DNA from: an uncultured Flavobacteriales bacterium
Lineage (GTDB): Bacteria; Bacteroidota; Bacteroidia; Flavobacteriales_D; Sanyastnellaceae
Length of the DNA: 37,104 bases
Reading direction: 5' to 3'
Assembly (NCBI GenBank): GCA_913051865.1
Contig: CAJXHE010000008.1
Span: 1 to 37,104 of the forward strand
Shown here: positions 25,282-34,232 of the stretch, one piece after another
Numbering within the stretch: position 1 is the stretch's first letter
Layout of the letters: every line of letters begins with the position of its first letter
The notes under the pieces: generated by a model
What the model saw: only the letters and a program-made list of their open reading frames with translations
Databases searched by the model: none
Told to the model about the DNA's origin: nothing
Translations under genes and position numbers: made by a program

Positions 25282-26060
25282 TTTGAAAGCAATTTCAGGC
25301 CATCCCATTTGGACTTCCCCAAACATTCAGTGTCAGAAAAGAACCTTTTGAAAACCGCATTTAAATCCTCACCGACTATTCCGATAAATCTGATGGCTAC
25401 GCCACCCTGTTCTACACCATTTCTGTGCATTGCATTGACGACAGAATACAGGATGCTTTCCGGGTCCCCCTTCAAGGAATGGCCACTCCAAACCGCATTT
25501 CCGCAAAAAGATGCTGCGAAATCTGCACCTCGCTTTCCTGCATCAACAACCACAACCCACACATCTGTTTGTCTGGATATACTGATTGCTGTTTCCATTA
25601 AAACAGCCGACTGAATAACACCTTGAGCCTGGGGGAAACTCATCTTGACTGACTCCTCCCAATCTTCGTCTAGTCCCTCCACAAAAACAGGCTCACCTTC
25701 TATTGACTCAAGATGGCGTATCCTTAGGCCAACATCCTTTGTGGGCGCATGATGTAATTTAAACCATTTTTCTGCAGCTTCAGAGTCGTCTTTTAAAACA
25801 ATGGCGGGAACAATCGTTGTCCGCGCAAACCGTTGTGTATAGACCACTTCATTCACAGTGCTAAATCTCCCTTTAAGTGCACGTAAAACTTCAGGCAACA
25901 TTGAAATTTTACTTACCGCTCGATGGCCGAATGAAAATTGTGATTCCTGTGAAACCGAGTCGCGAAACATCCATGCCCATTGTACTTCACGTCCATCCCA
26001 ACGCAAAAACAACCCTTCAGGATCCTTTCGGGTATCTGTATCAGTTGCGCCAGTTTCCAT
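25278..26060 (-). CDS. DUF3822-like protein
   Basis: A 260-residue cytoplasmic protein with no signal peptide or membrane segment. It has a repeating beta-alpha pattern, with TDVWVVVVDAGKRGADFAAS and GGVAIRFIGIVGEDL as glycine-rich turns that could be nucleotide-binding in an actin-like or PilM-like fold; this is my inference. Its place between a membrane protein and rsmD-coaD is typical for DUF3822 in Bacteroidota, which is the basis for the name. Start ATG 26060 (METGATDT) overlaps the upstream gene by 20 nt; the other ATG is 26087. The gene is coupled to rsmD by GTGA. Confidence 0.7.
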   Translation of the reverse strand: METGATDTDTRKDPEGLFLRWDGREVQWAWMFRDSVSQESQFSFGHRAVSKISMLPEVLRALKGRFSTVNEVVYTQRFARTTIVPAIVLKDDSEAAEKWFKLHHAPTKDVGLRIRHLESIEGEPVFVEGLDEDWEESVKMSFPQAQGVIQSAVLMETAISISRQTDVWVVVVDAGKRGADFAASFCGNAVWSGHSLKGDPESILYSVVNAMHRNGVEQGGVAIRFIGIVGEDLNAVFKRFFSDTECLGKSKWDGLKLLSK

Positions 26061-26922
26061 CAGTGTGAGCTTCGGTAGTGGACCCAAAACGAAGCGTATC
26101 TTTCTTTACTTTGTCGCGTCCAAAAGGCGTTGGATCTTGAACTAAAATTGTGGGCTGCCACAAGCCACCTATTTCGACAACACCTACTTTCATTCTGAAA
26201 CGCTCACCTGTATTCGGATTGAAGGGCATCTCAGACAATTTAAACAATGGAAGCTTCGCTTTTTCTCTGTAATCTTGAGTCAGGTTCTCTGCATAAAAAC
26301 TCGTGAACGTTGTGTCACGAATTTTATATGGACTGTTATCTTCCTCGATGAGGCTCAGAAACACATCTCTCTCTAATTCTAGCACCAAAGCCAAACTGTC
26401 AAGGTCGGCGCGTTTGATGATGTACCCTTTTTCAGAACTTTTTGACTCTGGCAAAGTGTCATGAAAAGACCCCATGTTATAGGTAACAGGCATTACCTCA
26501 GAATTAATGAACAGAGAAAGACTGTCAAAATCGGGCGCAAATGTGCCAAACACAGACTTATGTGCAAGCTGAGTCTCTCTGATATCCTTTAATCGTTGGA
26601 CTGTTTTTGCTTGAACACTTTTCTTTGTTTTTTGAAATTCAATTTCATCATCGACAGATGAGATCACCGCGTACCCAAGCGCAAAAGAACCAACAATTCC
26701 AAAAACCAGAATTTTTTTATAAAGATTGCTGTCAATTTTATCCAGAATTTCTGGAAGCGCAAATACACCTACAGAAATAAGTGCGAGGCCTGCAAACAAC
26801 ATTGCCAAAGGCTGACTTTCGAGCGAATCACCAAGCAAATACTTAATCACTGGAACAATTCCTGCGATGATTAAAAATGCTGAGATCACATACTTACCAA
26901 CGTCTTTACTATTCTTTTCCAT
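26041..26922 (-). CDS. membrane protein with pseudopilin-like region
   Basis: A 293-residue protein with three N-terminal membrane helices (about 9-30, 37-58 and 69-90), then a charged helix (DEIEFQKTKKSVQAKTVQRL), and an exported-looking C-terminal domain. The segment QRLKDIRETQLAHKSVFGTF followed by APDFDSLSLF resembles the start of type IV pseudopilin globular domains, where a helix leads into a G-x-F/Y-x4-DSL turn. Similar Bacteroidota proteins are annotated only as hypothetical. Start ATG 26922 (MEKNSKDVGKYV) puts the first helix at the N-terminus; the frame extends to 27021 but adds a Cys-rich leader. Divergent from the helicase, with a 97-nt gap. Confidence 0.6.
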   Translation of the reverse strand: MEKNSKDVGKYVISAFLIIAGIVPVIKYLLGDSLESQPLAMLFAGLALISVGVFALPEILDKIDSNLYKKILVFGIVGSFALGYAVISSVDDEIEFQKTKKSVQAKTVQRLKDIRETQLAHKSVFGTFAPDFDSLSLFINSEVMPVTYNMGSFHDTLPESKSSEKGYIIKRADLDSLALVLELERDVFLSLIEEDNSPYKIRDTTFTSFYAENLTQDYREKAKLPLFKLSEMPFNPNTGERFRMKVGVVEIGGLWQPTILVQDPTPFGRDKVKKDTLRFGSTTEAHTDGNWRN

Positions 26923-26981
26923 CAAAAATCTGTTTCGAAAGACGAAACTACAACATACAACTTTCAATCCCTTAGTTATTA

Positions 26982-27014
26982 TTGCTTTTTCACAACAACA
27001 CGCTCTAACTTCGG
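26982..27014 (+). promoter_or_regulatory. candidate promoter of the helicase gene
   Basis: TTG (26982-26984), 21 nt, then TAACTTCGG (27006-27014), one base off TAnnTTTG. The -7 box ends 5 nt before the ATG at 27020, so the transcript would have almost no leader. Supported by spacing and the leader pattern seen elsewhere in the window. Confidence 0.4.
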
Positions 27015-27019
27015 CGTTC

Positions 27020-28465
27020 ATGATAAGCGCTTCTTCAAATGAACTTGCTGTCCAGCTTAAGTCTCATTTCCCCCACACCCCAACCTTAGGTCAGGAAAGA
27101 CTTATTCATGCGTTCTCGAGATTCTTGATCTCAAAAAAACCACGTTGTACTTTGATTATTAAGGGCTACGCTGGAACAGGAAAAACCACTTCTATCGGTG
27201 CAATCGTTCGCACACTTAAGGCGCAAAAAGTGCCGACTGTCCTCCTTGCTCCTACAGGAAGAGCCGCAAAGGTGATGGCTTCATATAGCGGAATCAATGC
27301 CTCTACGATTCACCGAAGGATCTATGTAGGCAAAAAAAACAGCGACGGATCGGACGGGTACAAACTGGCGCCTAATCTCTATAAGAGAACAACCTTTATT
27401 GTGGATGAGGCATCCATGATTGGCGAATCTGGAGGGCATTTAAACAATTTACTAGACAACCTTCTTGAGTACGTGTTTTCCGGAATAGAATGCCGGCTCA
27501 TTTTGGTAGGTGACGATGCCCAACTCCCGCCTGTGGGTTGTTCAACGAGCCCCGCCCTGCAGGAAAAGAGATTAACAGAAAATCACTCCCTCACCATCGC
27601 AACTGTTGAACTTACAGAGGTTGTACGACAAGAACTTGACAGCAGCATCTTGGCAAATGCACATGGTTTGCGTCTGGATATCTCAAATGCAATTGATAAA
27701 ACGAAAATAAATTACCCGCAATTGGACTTAAGCTTGGGCCCAGATGTAAAGAGACTGCCTGGGTTAGAACTTCAGGACAGTCTAGAAACACTCCATGGCC
27801 GATTTGGTGAAGATGGGGTGATTGTCATTACAAGGTCGAATAAAAGGGCGGTACTCTTTAACCAACAAATTAGACAGCGGGTTTTGTGGCAAGAAGAGGA
27901 TATCAATGCGGGAGATCGTCTGATGGTAGTAAAGAACAATTATTTTTGGCTTAAAGACCACAAAGAATTGCCGGTGGACCTTATCGCAAACGGCGACATG
28001 CTAGAAGTGGTGCGGATATCATCAAGATTTACAAGATATGGACACGAATTCGCTGAAGTGGATGTGACCGTTTCTGACTTCCCAGACTACCCGTCATTTA
28101 CGGTCACCATTTTATTGAGCATCTTGAATGACATAAAAGCCTCAATGTCACAAGCTGATACAAAAGCGCTTTATCACGCAATAGGAGAAGACTATTCAGA
28201 CTTAAGAACGAAGTCTGCCATCCGCAAAGCAATCAATTCTGACCCTTGTTACCAAGCACTTCAGGTCAAGTTTGCCTACAGTTTAACCTGCCACAAGGCG
28301 CAAGGGGGGCAGTGGCCAGCAGTCATTATTGACCAAGGATACATCAGCGAAGAAATGATCGACAGAGATTGGCTAAGATGGCTATACACAGCATTTACAA
28401 GGGCTGAAAAAGAACTTTATTTGTTGAATTTCGACGATAGATTTTTCGCGGATCACTCAGAATAG
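27020..28465 (+). CDS. RecD/Pif1-like superfamily 1B DNA helicase
   Basis: A 481-residue ATP-dependent DNA helicase. Walker A is GYAGTGKT (49-56), motif Ia LAPTGRAAKV, Walker B DEASM (129-133), motif III GDDAQLPPVG, and motif VI with WLYTAFTRAEKELYL. This architecture places it with RecD2/Pif1-type enzymes that unwind in the 5'-to-3' direction, and the TCHKAQGGQWPAVI motif is the UvrD/RecD C-terminal Q/K loop. It is small, without the long N-terminal domain of RecD2. Start ATG 27020 (MISASSNEL) is chosen over 26867 because the upstream part is antisense to the membrane protein. Its role (repair or plasmid/phage response) is not known. Confidence 0.88.
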   Translation: MISASSNELAVQLKSHFPHTPTLGQERLIHAFSRFLISKKPRCTLIIKGYAGTGKTTSIGAIVRTLKAQKVPTVLLAPTGRAAKVMASYSGINASTIHRRIYVGKKNSDGSDGYKLAPNLYKRTTFIVDEASMIGESGGHLNNLLDNLLEYVFSGIECRLILVGDDAQLPPVGCSTSPALQEKRLTENHSLTIATVELTEVVRQELDSSILANAHGLRLDISNAIDKTKINYPQLDLSLGPDVKRLPGLELQDSLETLHGRFGEDGVIVITRSNKRAVLFNQQIRQRVLWQEEDINAGDRLMVVKNNYFWLKDHKELPVDLIANGDMLEVVRISSRFTRYGHEFAEVDVTVSDFPDYPSFTVTILLSILNDIKASMSQADTKALYHAIGEDYSDLRTKSAIRKAINSDPCYQALQVKFAYSLTCHKAQGGQWPAVIIDQGYISEEMIDRDWLRWLYTAFTRAEKELYLLNFDDRFFADHSE

Positions 28466-28539
28466 CGATAATTCTCGAACTGATTAACACGTAAAACCCT
28501 GCCTTTTATTTAGGACTAGGGAAAATGAATGTAAAGCCC

Positions 28540-28548
28540 TATTTTTGC
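28540..28548 (+). promoter_or_regulatory. -7 element of ndk
   Basis: TATTTTTGC is an exact Bacteroidota -7 box, 21 nt before the ndk ATG at 28570. Because transcription would begin downstream of it, the in-frame ATG at 28525 cannot be the true start. No TTG is seen at the -33 position. Confidence 0.6.
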
Positions 28549-28569
28549 ACCCCAATAAACAATTTTACT

Positions 28570-28989
28570 ATGGCTACAAACCGAACATTTACAATGCTCA
28601 AGCCCGATGCTACGGCAGCAGGCAACACAGGAAAGATAATCGATCGAATGATTGAAGCGGGATTTGCGATTAAAGCAATGAAGTGGACACAACTTTCTAA
28701 AACACAAGCTGAAGCATTCTATTCAGTACACGCTGAACGTCCTTTCTACGGAGAATTGGTGGAATACATGACTTCAGGTCCTATTGTTGCGATGATTCTC
28801 GAAAAAGATGACGCTGTGGCTTCATTCAGGGAGCTTATCGGAGCAACAAACCCAGCTGAAGCTGCACCAGGAACAATTCGCGCAGATTTTGCTGAAAGTA
28901 TTTCTGCAAACGCTGTTCACGGGTCTGATTCTGACGACAATGCATTGATTGAAGGAAGGTTTTACTTTAGTGAAAGAGAAGAAGCTTAA
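28570..28989 (+). CDS. ndk: nucleoside diphosphate kinase
   Basis: Equilibrates nucleoside tri- and diphosphates via a phosphohistidine. The 139-residue length and [14 protein letters not shown] start are normal. The catalytic His lies in [12 protein letters not shown] (the family NxxHGSDS motif), and other blocks are [18 protein letters not shown] and PGTIRADFA. Start 28570 is chosen over 28525 because of the -7 box between them. It is 3 nt upstream of the isocitrate dehydrogenase gene, so they are likely co-transcribed. Confidence 0.97.
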   Translation: MATNRTFTMLKPDATAAGNTGKIIDRMIEAGFAIKAMKWTQLSKTQAEAFYSVHAERPFYGELVEYMTSGPIVAMILEKDDAVASFRELIGATNPAEAAPGTIRADFAESISANAVHGSDSDDNALIEGRFYFSEREEA

Positions 28990-28992
28990 ACG

Positions 28993-30225
28993 ATGAATAA
29001 GATCAAAGTAGATAACCCAGTTGTTGAGATTGATGGAGATGAAATGACGCGTATCATTTGGCAATTCATCAAGGATAAACTTATTCTTCCATATTTAGAC
29101 ATCGAGCTTCTGTACTTCGATCTAGGTGTTGAGAAGCGTGATGAGACGAATGACCAAATCACAATCGACGCAGCAGAAGCCATTAACAAACACCACGTAG
29201 GTGTTAAATGCGCAACGATTACTCCAGACGAAGGGAGGGTTGAAGAGTTTGGTCTGAAAAAGATGTGGCGCTCACCCAATGGAACCATCAGAAACATTAT
29301 CGGTGGAACCGTTTTTCGTGAGCCTATTATTATGAAGAACGTTCCGCGTTTGGTACCAGGATGGACAAAGCCGATATGTATCGGACGTCATGCATTTGGA
29401 GACCAGTACAAAGCCACCGACACTGTCATCAAGGGCAAAGGGACATTAACAATGTCTTTCACCCCTGAAGGAGGCGGTGAAACAACAGAGTGGACTGTTT
29501 ACAATTTCGAAGGAGATGGTGGCGTTGCGATGAGTATGTACAATACTGATGAAAGTATTTACGGATTTGCGCATTCATGCATGAACCAAGCACTAACGAA
29601 GAGCTGGCCCCTTTATCTCTCAACAAAAAACACCATTCTCAAAGCATATGATGGGCGCTTTAAGGATATTTTCCAAGAAGTATTCGAGGAACATTACGCT
29701 GAGAAATTTGCCACTGCAGGAATTACATACGAGCACCGTCTTATTGATGACATGGTTGCAGCAGCCATGAAATGGGATGGCGGATTCGTTTGGGCATGTA
29801 AGAATTACGATGGAGATGTGCAATCTGACACCGTTGCTCAAGGATTTGGATCGTTGGGACTAATGACGTCAGTTTTGGTCACTCCTGATGGAAAAACGAT
29901 GGAAGCTGAGGCAGCTCATGGTACCGTGACCCGACACTACAGAGAGCATCAGAAAGGAAATAAAACGTCTACAAACCCTATCGCATCAATATTTGCTTGG
30001 ACCAGGGGACTGAATTTCAGAGGCAAGTTAGATTCTAACGACGCGTTAAGAAAATTCGCAGATACGCTCGAGCAGGTGTGTGTGAATGTTGTAGAAAGTG
30101 GAAGAATGACGAAAGATCTCGCACTATTAATTCACGGAAAAGACATGACCTCTGAACATTGGCTCACAACTGAAGCATTTTTAGAAGCGATTGACAATGA
30201 CCTGAAGGCACAGATGAACGGATAA
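28993..30225 (+). CDS. icd: NADP-dependent isocitrate dehydrogenase, eukaryote-like type
   Basis: Oxidises isocitrate to 2-oxoglutarate and CO2 with NADP. The 410-residue protein belongs to the homodimeric type also found in eukaryotic cytosol and mitochondria, not the E. coli Icd type. Marks: [13 protein letters not shown], the substrate loop [28 protein letters not shown] (catalytic Asp residues), and [18 protein letters not shown] (coenzyme site). It starts 3 nt after ndk and is followed by a strong terminator. The aconitase on the right edge acts in the previous TCA step. Confidence 0.97.
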   Translation: MNKIKVDNPVVEIDGDEMTRIIWQFIKDKLILPYLDIELLYFDLGVEKRDETNDQITIDAAEAINKHHVGVKCATITPDEGRVEEFGLKKMWRSPNGTIRNIIGGTVFREPIIMKNVPRLVPGWTKPICIGRHAFGDQYKATDTVIKGKGTLTMSFTPEGGGETTEWTVYNFEGDGGVAMSMYNTDESIYGFAHSCMNQALTKSWPLYLSTKNTILKAYDGRFKDIFQEVFEEHYAEKFATAGITYEHRLIDDMVAAAMKWDGGFVWACKNYDGDVQSDTVAQGFGSLGLMTSVLVTPDGKTMEAEAAHGTVTRHYREHQKGNKTSTNPIASIFAWTRGLNFRGKLDSNDALRKFADTLEQVCVNVVESGRMTKDLALLIHGKDMTSEHWLTTEAFLEAIDNDLKAQMNG

Positions 30226-30249
30226 TCGTTTATTAAATATTTTAATCTC

Positions 30250-30288
30250 AAAGTAGAATCCATGACGTCATGGATTCTACTTTTTTTA
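30250..30288 (+). terminator. Rho-independent terminator, long palindrome
   Basis: A perfect 34-nt palindrome (30250-30283, arms of 17 nt meeting at ACGT) runs into TTTTATT. It lies 24 nt after the isocitrate dehydrogenase stop and ends the ndk-icd unit. Confidence 0.9.
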
Positions 30289-30399
30289 TTCAAAAGACAT
30301 CTCTTGGCACGTTCGTTTTAGATGTGAATTTTATCTAATCAAGGCACTCAGTTTCCTTAAATAATCTTCAACTATTAAGAATGGAACCACCCGAAGCAA

Positions 30400-30407
30400 T
30401 ACCTTTG
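30400..30407 (+). promoter_or_regulatory. -7 element of rocD
   Basis: TACCTTTG matches TAnnTTTG and lies 4 nt before the rocD ATG (10 nt before the second ATG). The transcript would have little or no leader. No TTG is present at the -33 spacing. The rest of 30226-30411 contains the terminator and no other signal that I can see. Confidence 0.5.
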
Positions 30408-30411
30408 AAAC

Positions 30412-31704
30412 ATGAACATGAATGAAAACACTATCTCTGGCCCGGCCACCTCTGAGGAGGCTATGGATCTCGAGAATAGACATGGAGCGCATAACTACCA
30501 TCCTCTCCCAGTGGTGCTAGATCGAGGGGAAGGCGTACATGTTTGGGACATCGAAGGCAAAATGTATTTCGATTTCCTGAGTGCTTATAGTGCTGTAAAC
30601 CAAGGTCATTGCCACCCGAGTATCGTCAGTGCAATGCAAAAACAAACAGGAAAACTCACCCTCACGTCACGTGCATTTTACGCCTCAAATTTGGGCAAGT
30701 ACGAACAGTTCATCACCGAGTTCTTCGGCTATGATAAAGTTCTTCCCATGAACACAGGAGCGGAGGCCGTTGAAACTGCAATAAAAATTGCGCGCAAGTG
30801 GGCGTATGACGTCAAGAAAGTCCCTGCAAATGCTGCGAAGATCATCACATGTACTGAGAATTTTCATGGCCGCACGACCACCATCGTTTCCTTCTCTACG
30901 GATAACGATGCTACAGGGGGATTTGGCCCCTATACGCCAGGGTTTGAAGTGATCCCATATAACGACTTAGAGGCTTTGAGAGAGGCTGTGGCAGACCCTA
31001 ATGTCGCTGGATTTCTTGTCGAACCTATTCAAGGAGAGGCAGGTGTAAATGTCCCGCACGATGATTACATCCGTGAAGCTCACGCCATTTGTAAGGAGGC
31101 AAACGTTCTCTTGATGGCAGATGAAGTCCAAACAGGAATCGCCCGTACCGGTTCCCTCCTCGCAACGTGTGGAAATTGTTCGTGCTCTGGATCTTGTGAG
31201 CGTCAACCCTCATTTGTAAAAGCGGATCTTCTTATTCTTGGAAAGGCCTTGAGTGGAGGTGCTTACCCTGTGTCTGCTGTTCTTGCAGATGATGCTGTCA
31301 TGTCGGTGATTCAACCCGGACAGCACGGATCAACGTTTGGCGGCAATCCCGTTGCGGCGGAAGTTGCCATTGCAGCCTTATCTGTCGTTCGCGATGAAGA
31401 CCTTGCATTGAATGCACGCACACTTGGACAAAAGTTCCGCACGGGTATAGAAGAAATCGCCAAGGAGAGTAACCTCATCAAACTCGTTCGAGGCCGTGGT
31501 TTACTCAATGCTGTGATCATCAATGACTCACCTGAATCAACAACAGCTTGGGATCTATGCGTCTCAATGAAAGATAACGGACTGCTAGCGAAACCCACAC
31601 ACGGGAACATCATACGCTTTGCGCCACCATTAGTTATTACTGAAACTCAACTCGAAGAATGCCTTGCAATCATCCGCAAGACGTTTGTGGAGCATGGAAA
31701 GTAA
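30412..31704 (+). CDS. rocD: ornithine aminotransferase
   Basis: PLP class III aminotransferase of 430 residues moving the delta-amino group of ornithine to 2-oxoglutarate. Marks: YHPLPVVLDRGEGVHVWD near the start, NTGAEAVETAIKIARKW, FHGRT, ADEVQTGIARTG (Asp237), and PLP lysine Lys278 in LILGKALSGG. Between Gly247 and Asp272 there is a cysteine-rich insertion, CGNCSCSG (Cys253, 256, 258) and Cys262 (Cys-x2-Cys-x-Cys-x3-Cys), which classic eukaryotic enzymes lack. ATG 30412 or 30418 may be the start. The gene ends flush with the convergent PLP enzyme gene. Confidence 0.93.
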   Translation: MNMNENTISGPATSEEAMDLENRHGAHNYHPLPVVLDRGEGVHVWDIEGKMYFDFLSAYSAVNQGHCHPSIVSAMQKQTGKLTLTSRAFYASNLGKYEQFITEFFGYDKVLPMNTGAEAVETAIKIARKWAYDVKKVPANAAKIITCTENFHGRTTTIVSFSTDNDATGGFGPYTPGFEVIPYNDLEALREAVADPNVAGFLVEPIQGEAGVNVPHDDYIREAHAICKEANVLLMADEVQTGIARTGSLLATCGNCSCSGSCERQPSFVKADLLILGKALSGGAYPVSAVLADDAVMSVIQPGQHGSTFGGNPVAAEVAIAALSVVRDEDLALNARTLGQKFRTGIEEIAKESNLIKLVRGRGLLNAVIINDSPESTTAWDLCVSMKDNGLLAKPTHGNIIRFAPPLVITETQLEECLAIIRKTFVEHGK

Positions 31705-32697
31705 TCAGTCAATAAACCCCTGCTCGCGCATCCAGTCGTCGTTGTAAATTTTCGCAACGTAACGAGATCCGTGATCGTGAAAGAGGACGACTGGGACGTC
31801 GCCAGACTTAAGCTCAGACTTGAGTTGGCGAAGACCTTGAATGGCCGAACCGCAAGAGTATCCAAGAAACAAGCCTTCTTTAAGGGCGAGTTCTCGCGCA
31901 GCGAGGGCAGCATCTTTATCGGTCACCTTCTCAAACTTATCAATGAGGTCAAACTTTACATTTGCAGGCAGAATATCTTCACCGATGCCTTCAGTCAGGT
32001 AACTGTAGATTTCGTTTTCATCAAACTCACCTGTTTCGAGATACTTTTTGAAGACCGAACCATAAGAATCGACACCCCAAATCTGAATGTCTGGATTCTG
32101 TTCTTTAAGATATTTCGCCACCCCTGAGATGGTCCCTCCTGTTCCAACGCCCACAATAAAATGAGTGATTCGTCCCTCGGTTTGAGACCATATTTCAGGA
32201 CCAGTAGAAAGATAATGCGCTTTACCGTTGCTAAGGTTGTCGTATTGATTGCACCAGAAACTGTTCTCGATTTCTGAATTCAATTTCCTGGCGACACTGT
32301 AGTAACTATCTGGGTGATCAGGCGCGACAGCAGTAGGACAAACATGAACCGCAGCGCCCATCGCCCTTAATATATCCACCTTCTCCTTGCTCTGCTTGCA
32401 GTTGGTTGTACAAATAATCTTGTAGCCTTTCACGATTGCAGCAATGGCGAGTCCCATCCCCGTGTTTCCTGAAGTACACTCGATGATGGTTCCTCCGGGC
32501 TTTAAGTCACCCGAAGCCTCAGCGTCTTCAATCATTTGAAGTGCCATCCTGTCTTTTACACTGTGACCAGGATTGAAATATTCAACCTTTGCATACACCT
32601 CGCAAGGGAAATCCTCCACGATTTTATGAAGTTTAATAAGGGGCGTATTCCCAATTGCACCCAAAATGTTTTCGTGTACGTTTTTTCCTTTATTCAT
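31705..32697 (-). CDS. cystathionine beta-synthase-like / cysteine synthase family enzyme
   Basis: PLP fold type II enzyme of 330 residues. Lys48 in NPGHSVKDR carries the PLP, and GNTPLIKL, TSGNTGMG and GVGTGGTISG are the phosphate and substrate loops. The middle (MIEDAEASGDLKPGGTIIE, then AIVKGYKIICTTN) is closer to eukaryotic cystathionine beta-synthase than to CysK, and it lacks the C-terminal CBS pair of longer forms. It may make cystathionine from serine and homocysteine, or cysteine from O-acetylserine; sequence alone does not settle which. Start ATG 32697 (MNKGKNVHENIL) fits family starts and lies 3 nt after a -7 box; the frame extends to 32769. Confidence 0.88.
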   Translation of the reverse strand: MNKGKNVHENILGAIGNTPLIKLHKIVEDFPCEVYAKVEYFNPGHSVKDRMALQMIEDAEASGDLKPGGTIIECTSGNTGMGLAIAAIVKGYKIICTTNCKQSKEKVDILRAMGAAVHVCPTAVAPDHPDSYYSVARKLNSEIENSFWCNQYDNLSNGKAHYLSTGPEIWSQTEGRITHFIVGVGTGGTISGVAKYLKEQNPDIQIWGVDSYGSVFKKYLETGEFDENEIYSYLTEGIGEDILPANVKFDLIDKFEKVTDKDAALAARELALKEGLFLGYSCGSAIQGLRQLKSELKSGDVPVVLFHDHGSRYVAKIYNDDWMREQGFID

Positions 32698-32700
32698 TCT

Positions 32701-32709
32701 GCAAAAGTA
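32701..32709 (-). promoter_or_regulatory. -7 element of the CBS-like gene
   Basis: TACTTTTGC on the minus strand is an exact match to TAnnTTTG and is separated from the ATG by only 3 nt, which would give a nearly leaderless transcript. No TTG at the -33 spacing is evident. Confidence 0.5.
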
Positions 32710-32759
32710 ACTACTCAAGGTGGGATTTATGCGCATCTCTAATACTACCTTTATTCCCG

Positions 32760-34232
32760 ATGAGTACAAAAGGTAAAATCACAAGGCGAATTGCAAATAG
32801 AATGAGCAATGCAAATAGCTCTGCATCCTCGTGGGCCAAACCCGTGGTACAAATCGCAACTGCAGGAATTGCATTGGGGCTGGGACTGATTATCATATCT
32901 ACAGCAATCGTTCAAGGATTTCAGAGTGAGATTCGAGATCTCGTCATCGGATTCGGTTCTCACATACAAGTCGTCCCGATTGATCCTGATAACGACGGAA
33001 TCACAATAAATACTGAGTTACTCAGTGAAATAAATGAGCTGAACGGGGTGAAGTCTGTCGCCCCTTTGTATTTAAACGCGGGTTTACTAGAAACAAATAA
33101 ATCGTTAAAAGGCGTATCCGTAAAAGGGATTGAGCTAGATGATCGTGCCGGGTTTAACAGCAATTCTTACATGATTTCGGAGGCGCTTATCTATGGCAAA
33201 CTGCCTACTGAAAAATCCGACGTCCTCATTTCTTCTCCCCTTGCAAAGACCTTGGAGCTCGACACAAATGACCGCATCAGCCTTTATTTGGTCATCAAAA
33301 ATGAAGAAGTCAAACCCAGGGTCGTTCGGGTATGTGGCATTTATGAAACTGGACTTCTGGAGTACGATGAGCGGTTCATATTTGTTCAAAACACCCTTCT
33401 ACAGGAAGTATCAAACCGCGGCGTCCAAGCTGTGATCTATCTCACTGAAACTTCAGACAGGACGGATATTCGTGGCGCATCGTTTGGGAAAACCCTTGAA
33501 GGTGAAGCGCCATTAGGAAGATGGGAGCCTGAGATCGAGCTCGAAAACCCTGATACAACTATCGCATACGCTTGGATTGTTGGTGAGGATGACGTTCAAG
33601 ACACAGCCCATTTATATTATTCCAAGGATACATGGAATGCGCAAGCTGGAGATGGATCGTCAACCCTGTTTGCTGACGGATATGAAGTTTACATCGACAA
33701 CTTTGCAGATTTGGCAACCACCGATGAAGAAATCCTTTACACCATCCCGCACACGTTCACCACAATTAAAATAACCGACCAAAGCAGAGAGATTTTCAGC
33801 TGGCTTGGGATGCTTGATTTAAATGTCGTGGTGATTATAAGCTTGATGGTGCTCATCAGCATTATCAATATGGTCAGTGCGCTTCTGATCGTTATTCTAG
33901 AAAGAAGATCTCAAGTAGGACTCCTAAAGGCCTTGGGGATGAAAGACGAGAGTGTCATCAGATTGTTTGTACAGTATGCCACGAGAATCATCGGGGGTGG
34001 GTTTCTCATTGGAAACATCATCGGATTAACGGTCTGTATCATCCAAAAGCAAACTGGATTAATCAGCCTTGATCCACATGCCTATTACGTTTCGGAAGTT
34101 CCCATACTGTTTGACTTTTCGAGATTATTGGTCATCGAAGGAGTTGCCTTTTCTGCCTGCGTCGTCTCTATGATCTTACCGGCCTGGTACAGCACAAGAA
34201 TACTTCCATCAACAGCATTAAGAATTAAGTGA
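32760..34232 (+). CDS. LolC/LolE-type ABC permease (FtsX family) with an insertion
   Basis: Inner-membrane permease of 490 residues, the FtsX/MacB fold used in lipoprotein release. TM1 (about 30-52) precedes a large periplasmic domain, and three more helices sit at about 350-375, 400-430 and 455-480 (VVVIISLMVLISIINMVSAL). The segment ILERRSQVGLLKALGMKDES is the family cytoplasmic loop. Compared with usual LolC/E (about 410 residues), an extra block of about 80 residues lies between YDERFIFVQNTLLQEV and GYEVYIDNF (about 229-308). No LolD ATPase is in the window. Start ATG 32760 is chosen over 32655, which would be antisense to the CBS-like gene. Coupled to the next gene by TGATG. Confidence 0.85.
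   Translation: MSTKGKITRRIANRMSNANSSASSWAKPVVQIATAGIALGLGLIIISTAIVQGFQSEIRDLVIGFGSHIQVVPIDPDNDGITINTELLSEINELNGVKSVAPLYLNAGLLETNKSLKGVSVKGIELDDRAGFNSNSYMISEALIYGKLPTEKSDVLISSPLAKTLELDTNDRISLYLVIKNEEVKPRVVRVCGIYETGLLEYDERFIFVQNTLLQEVSNRGVQAVIYLTETSDRTDIRGASFGKTLEGEAPLGRWEPEIELENPDTTIAYAWIVGEDDVQDTAHLYYSKDTWNAQAGDGSSTLFADGYEVYIDNFADLATTDEEILYTIPHTFTTIKITDQSREIFSWLGMLDLNVVVIISLMVLISIINMVSALLIVILERRSQVGLLKALGMKDESVIRLFVQYATRIIGGGFLIGNIIGLTVCIIQKQTGLISLDPHAYYVSEVPILFDFSRLLVIEGVAFSACVVSMILPAWYSTRILPSTALRIK

Noticed and set aside
26867-27019. Longer helicase start at 26867
   Set aside because: That part is antisense to the start of the membrane protein and lies upstream of the likely promoter.
28525-28569. 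Longer ndk start at 28525
   Set aside because: An exact -7 box lies between it and the ATG at 28570, and the Ndk family begins at the latter.
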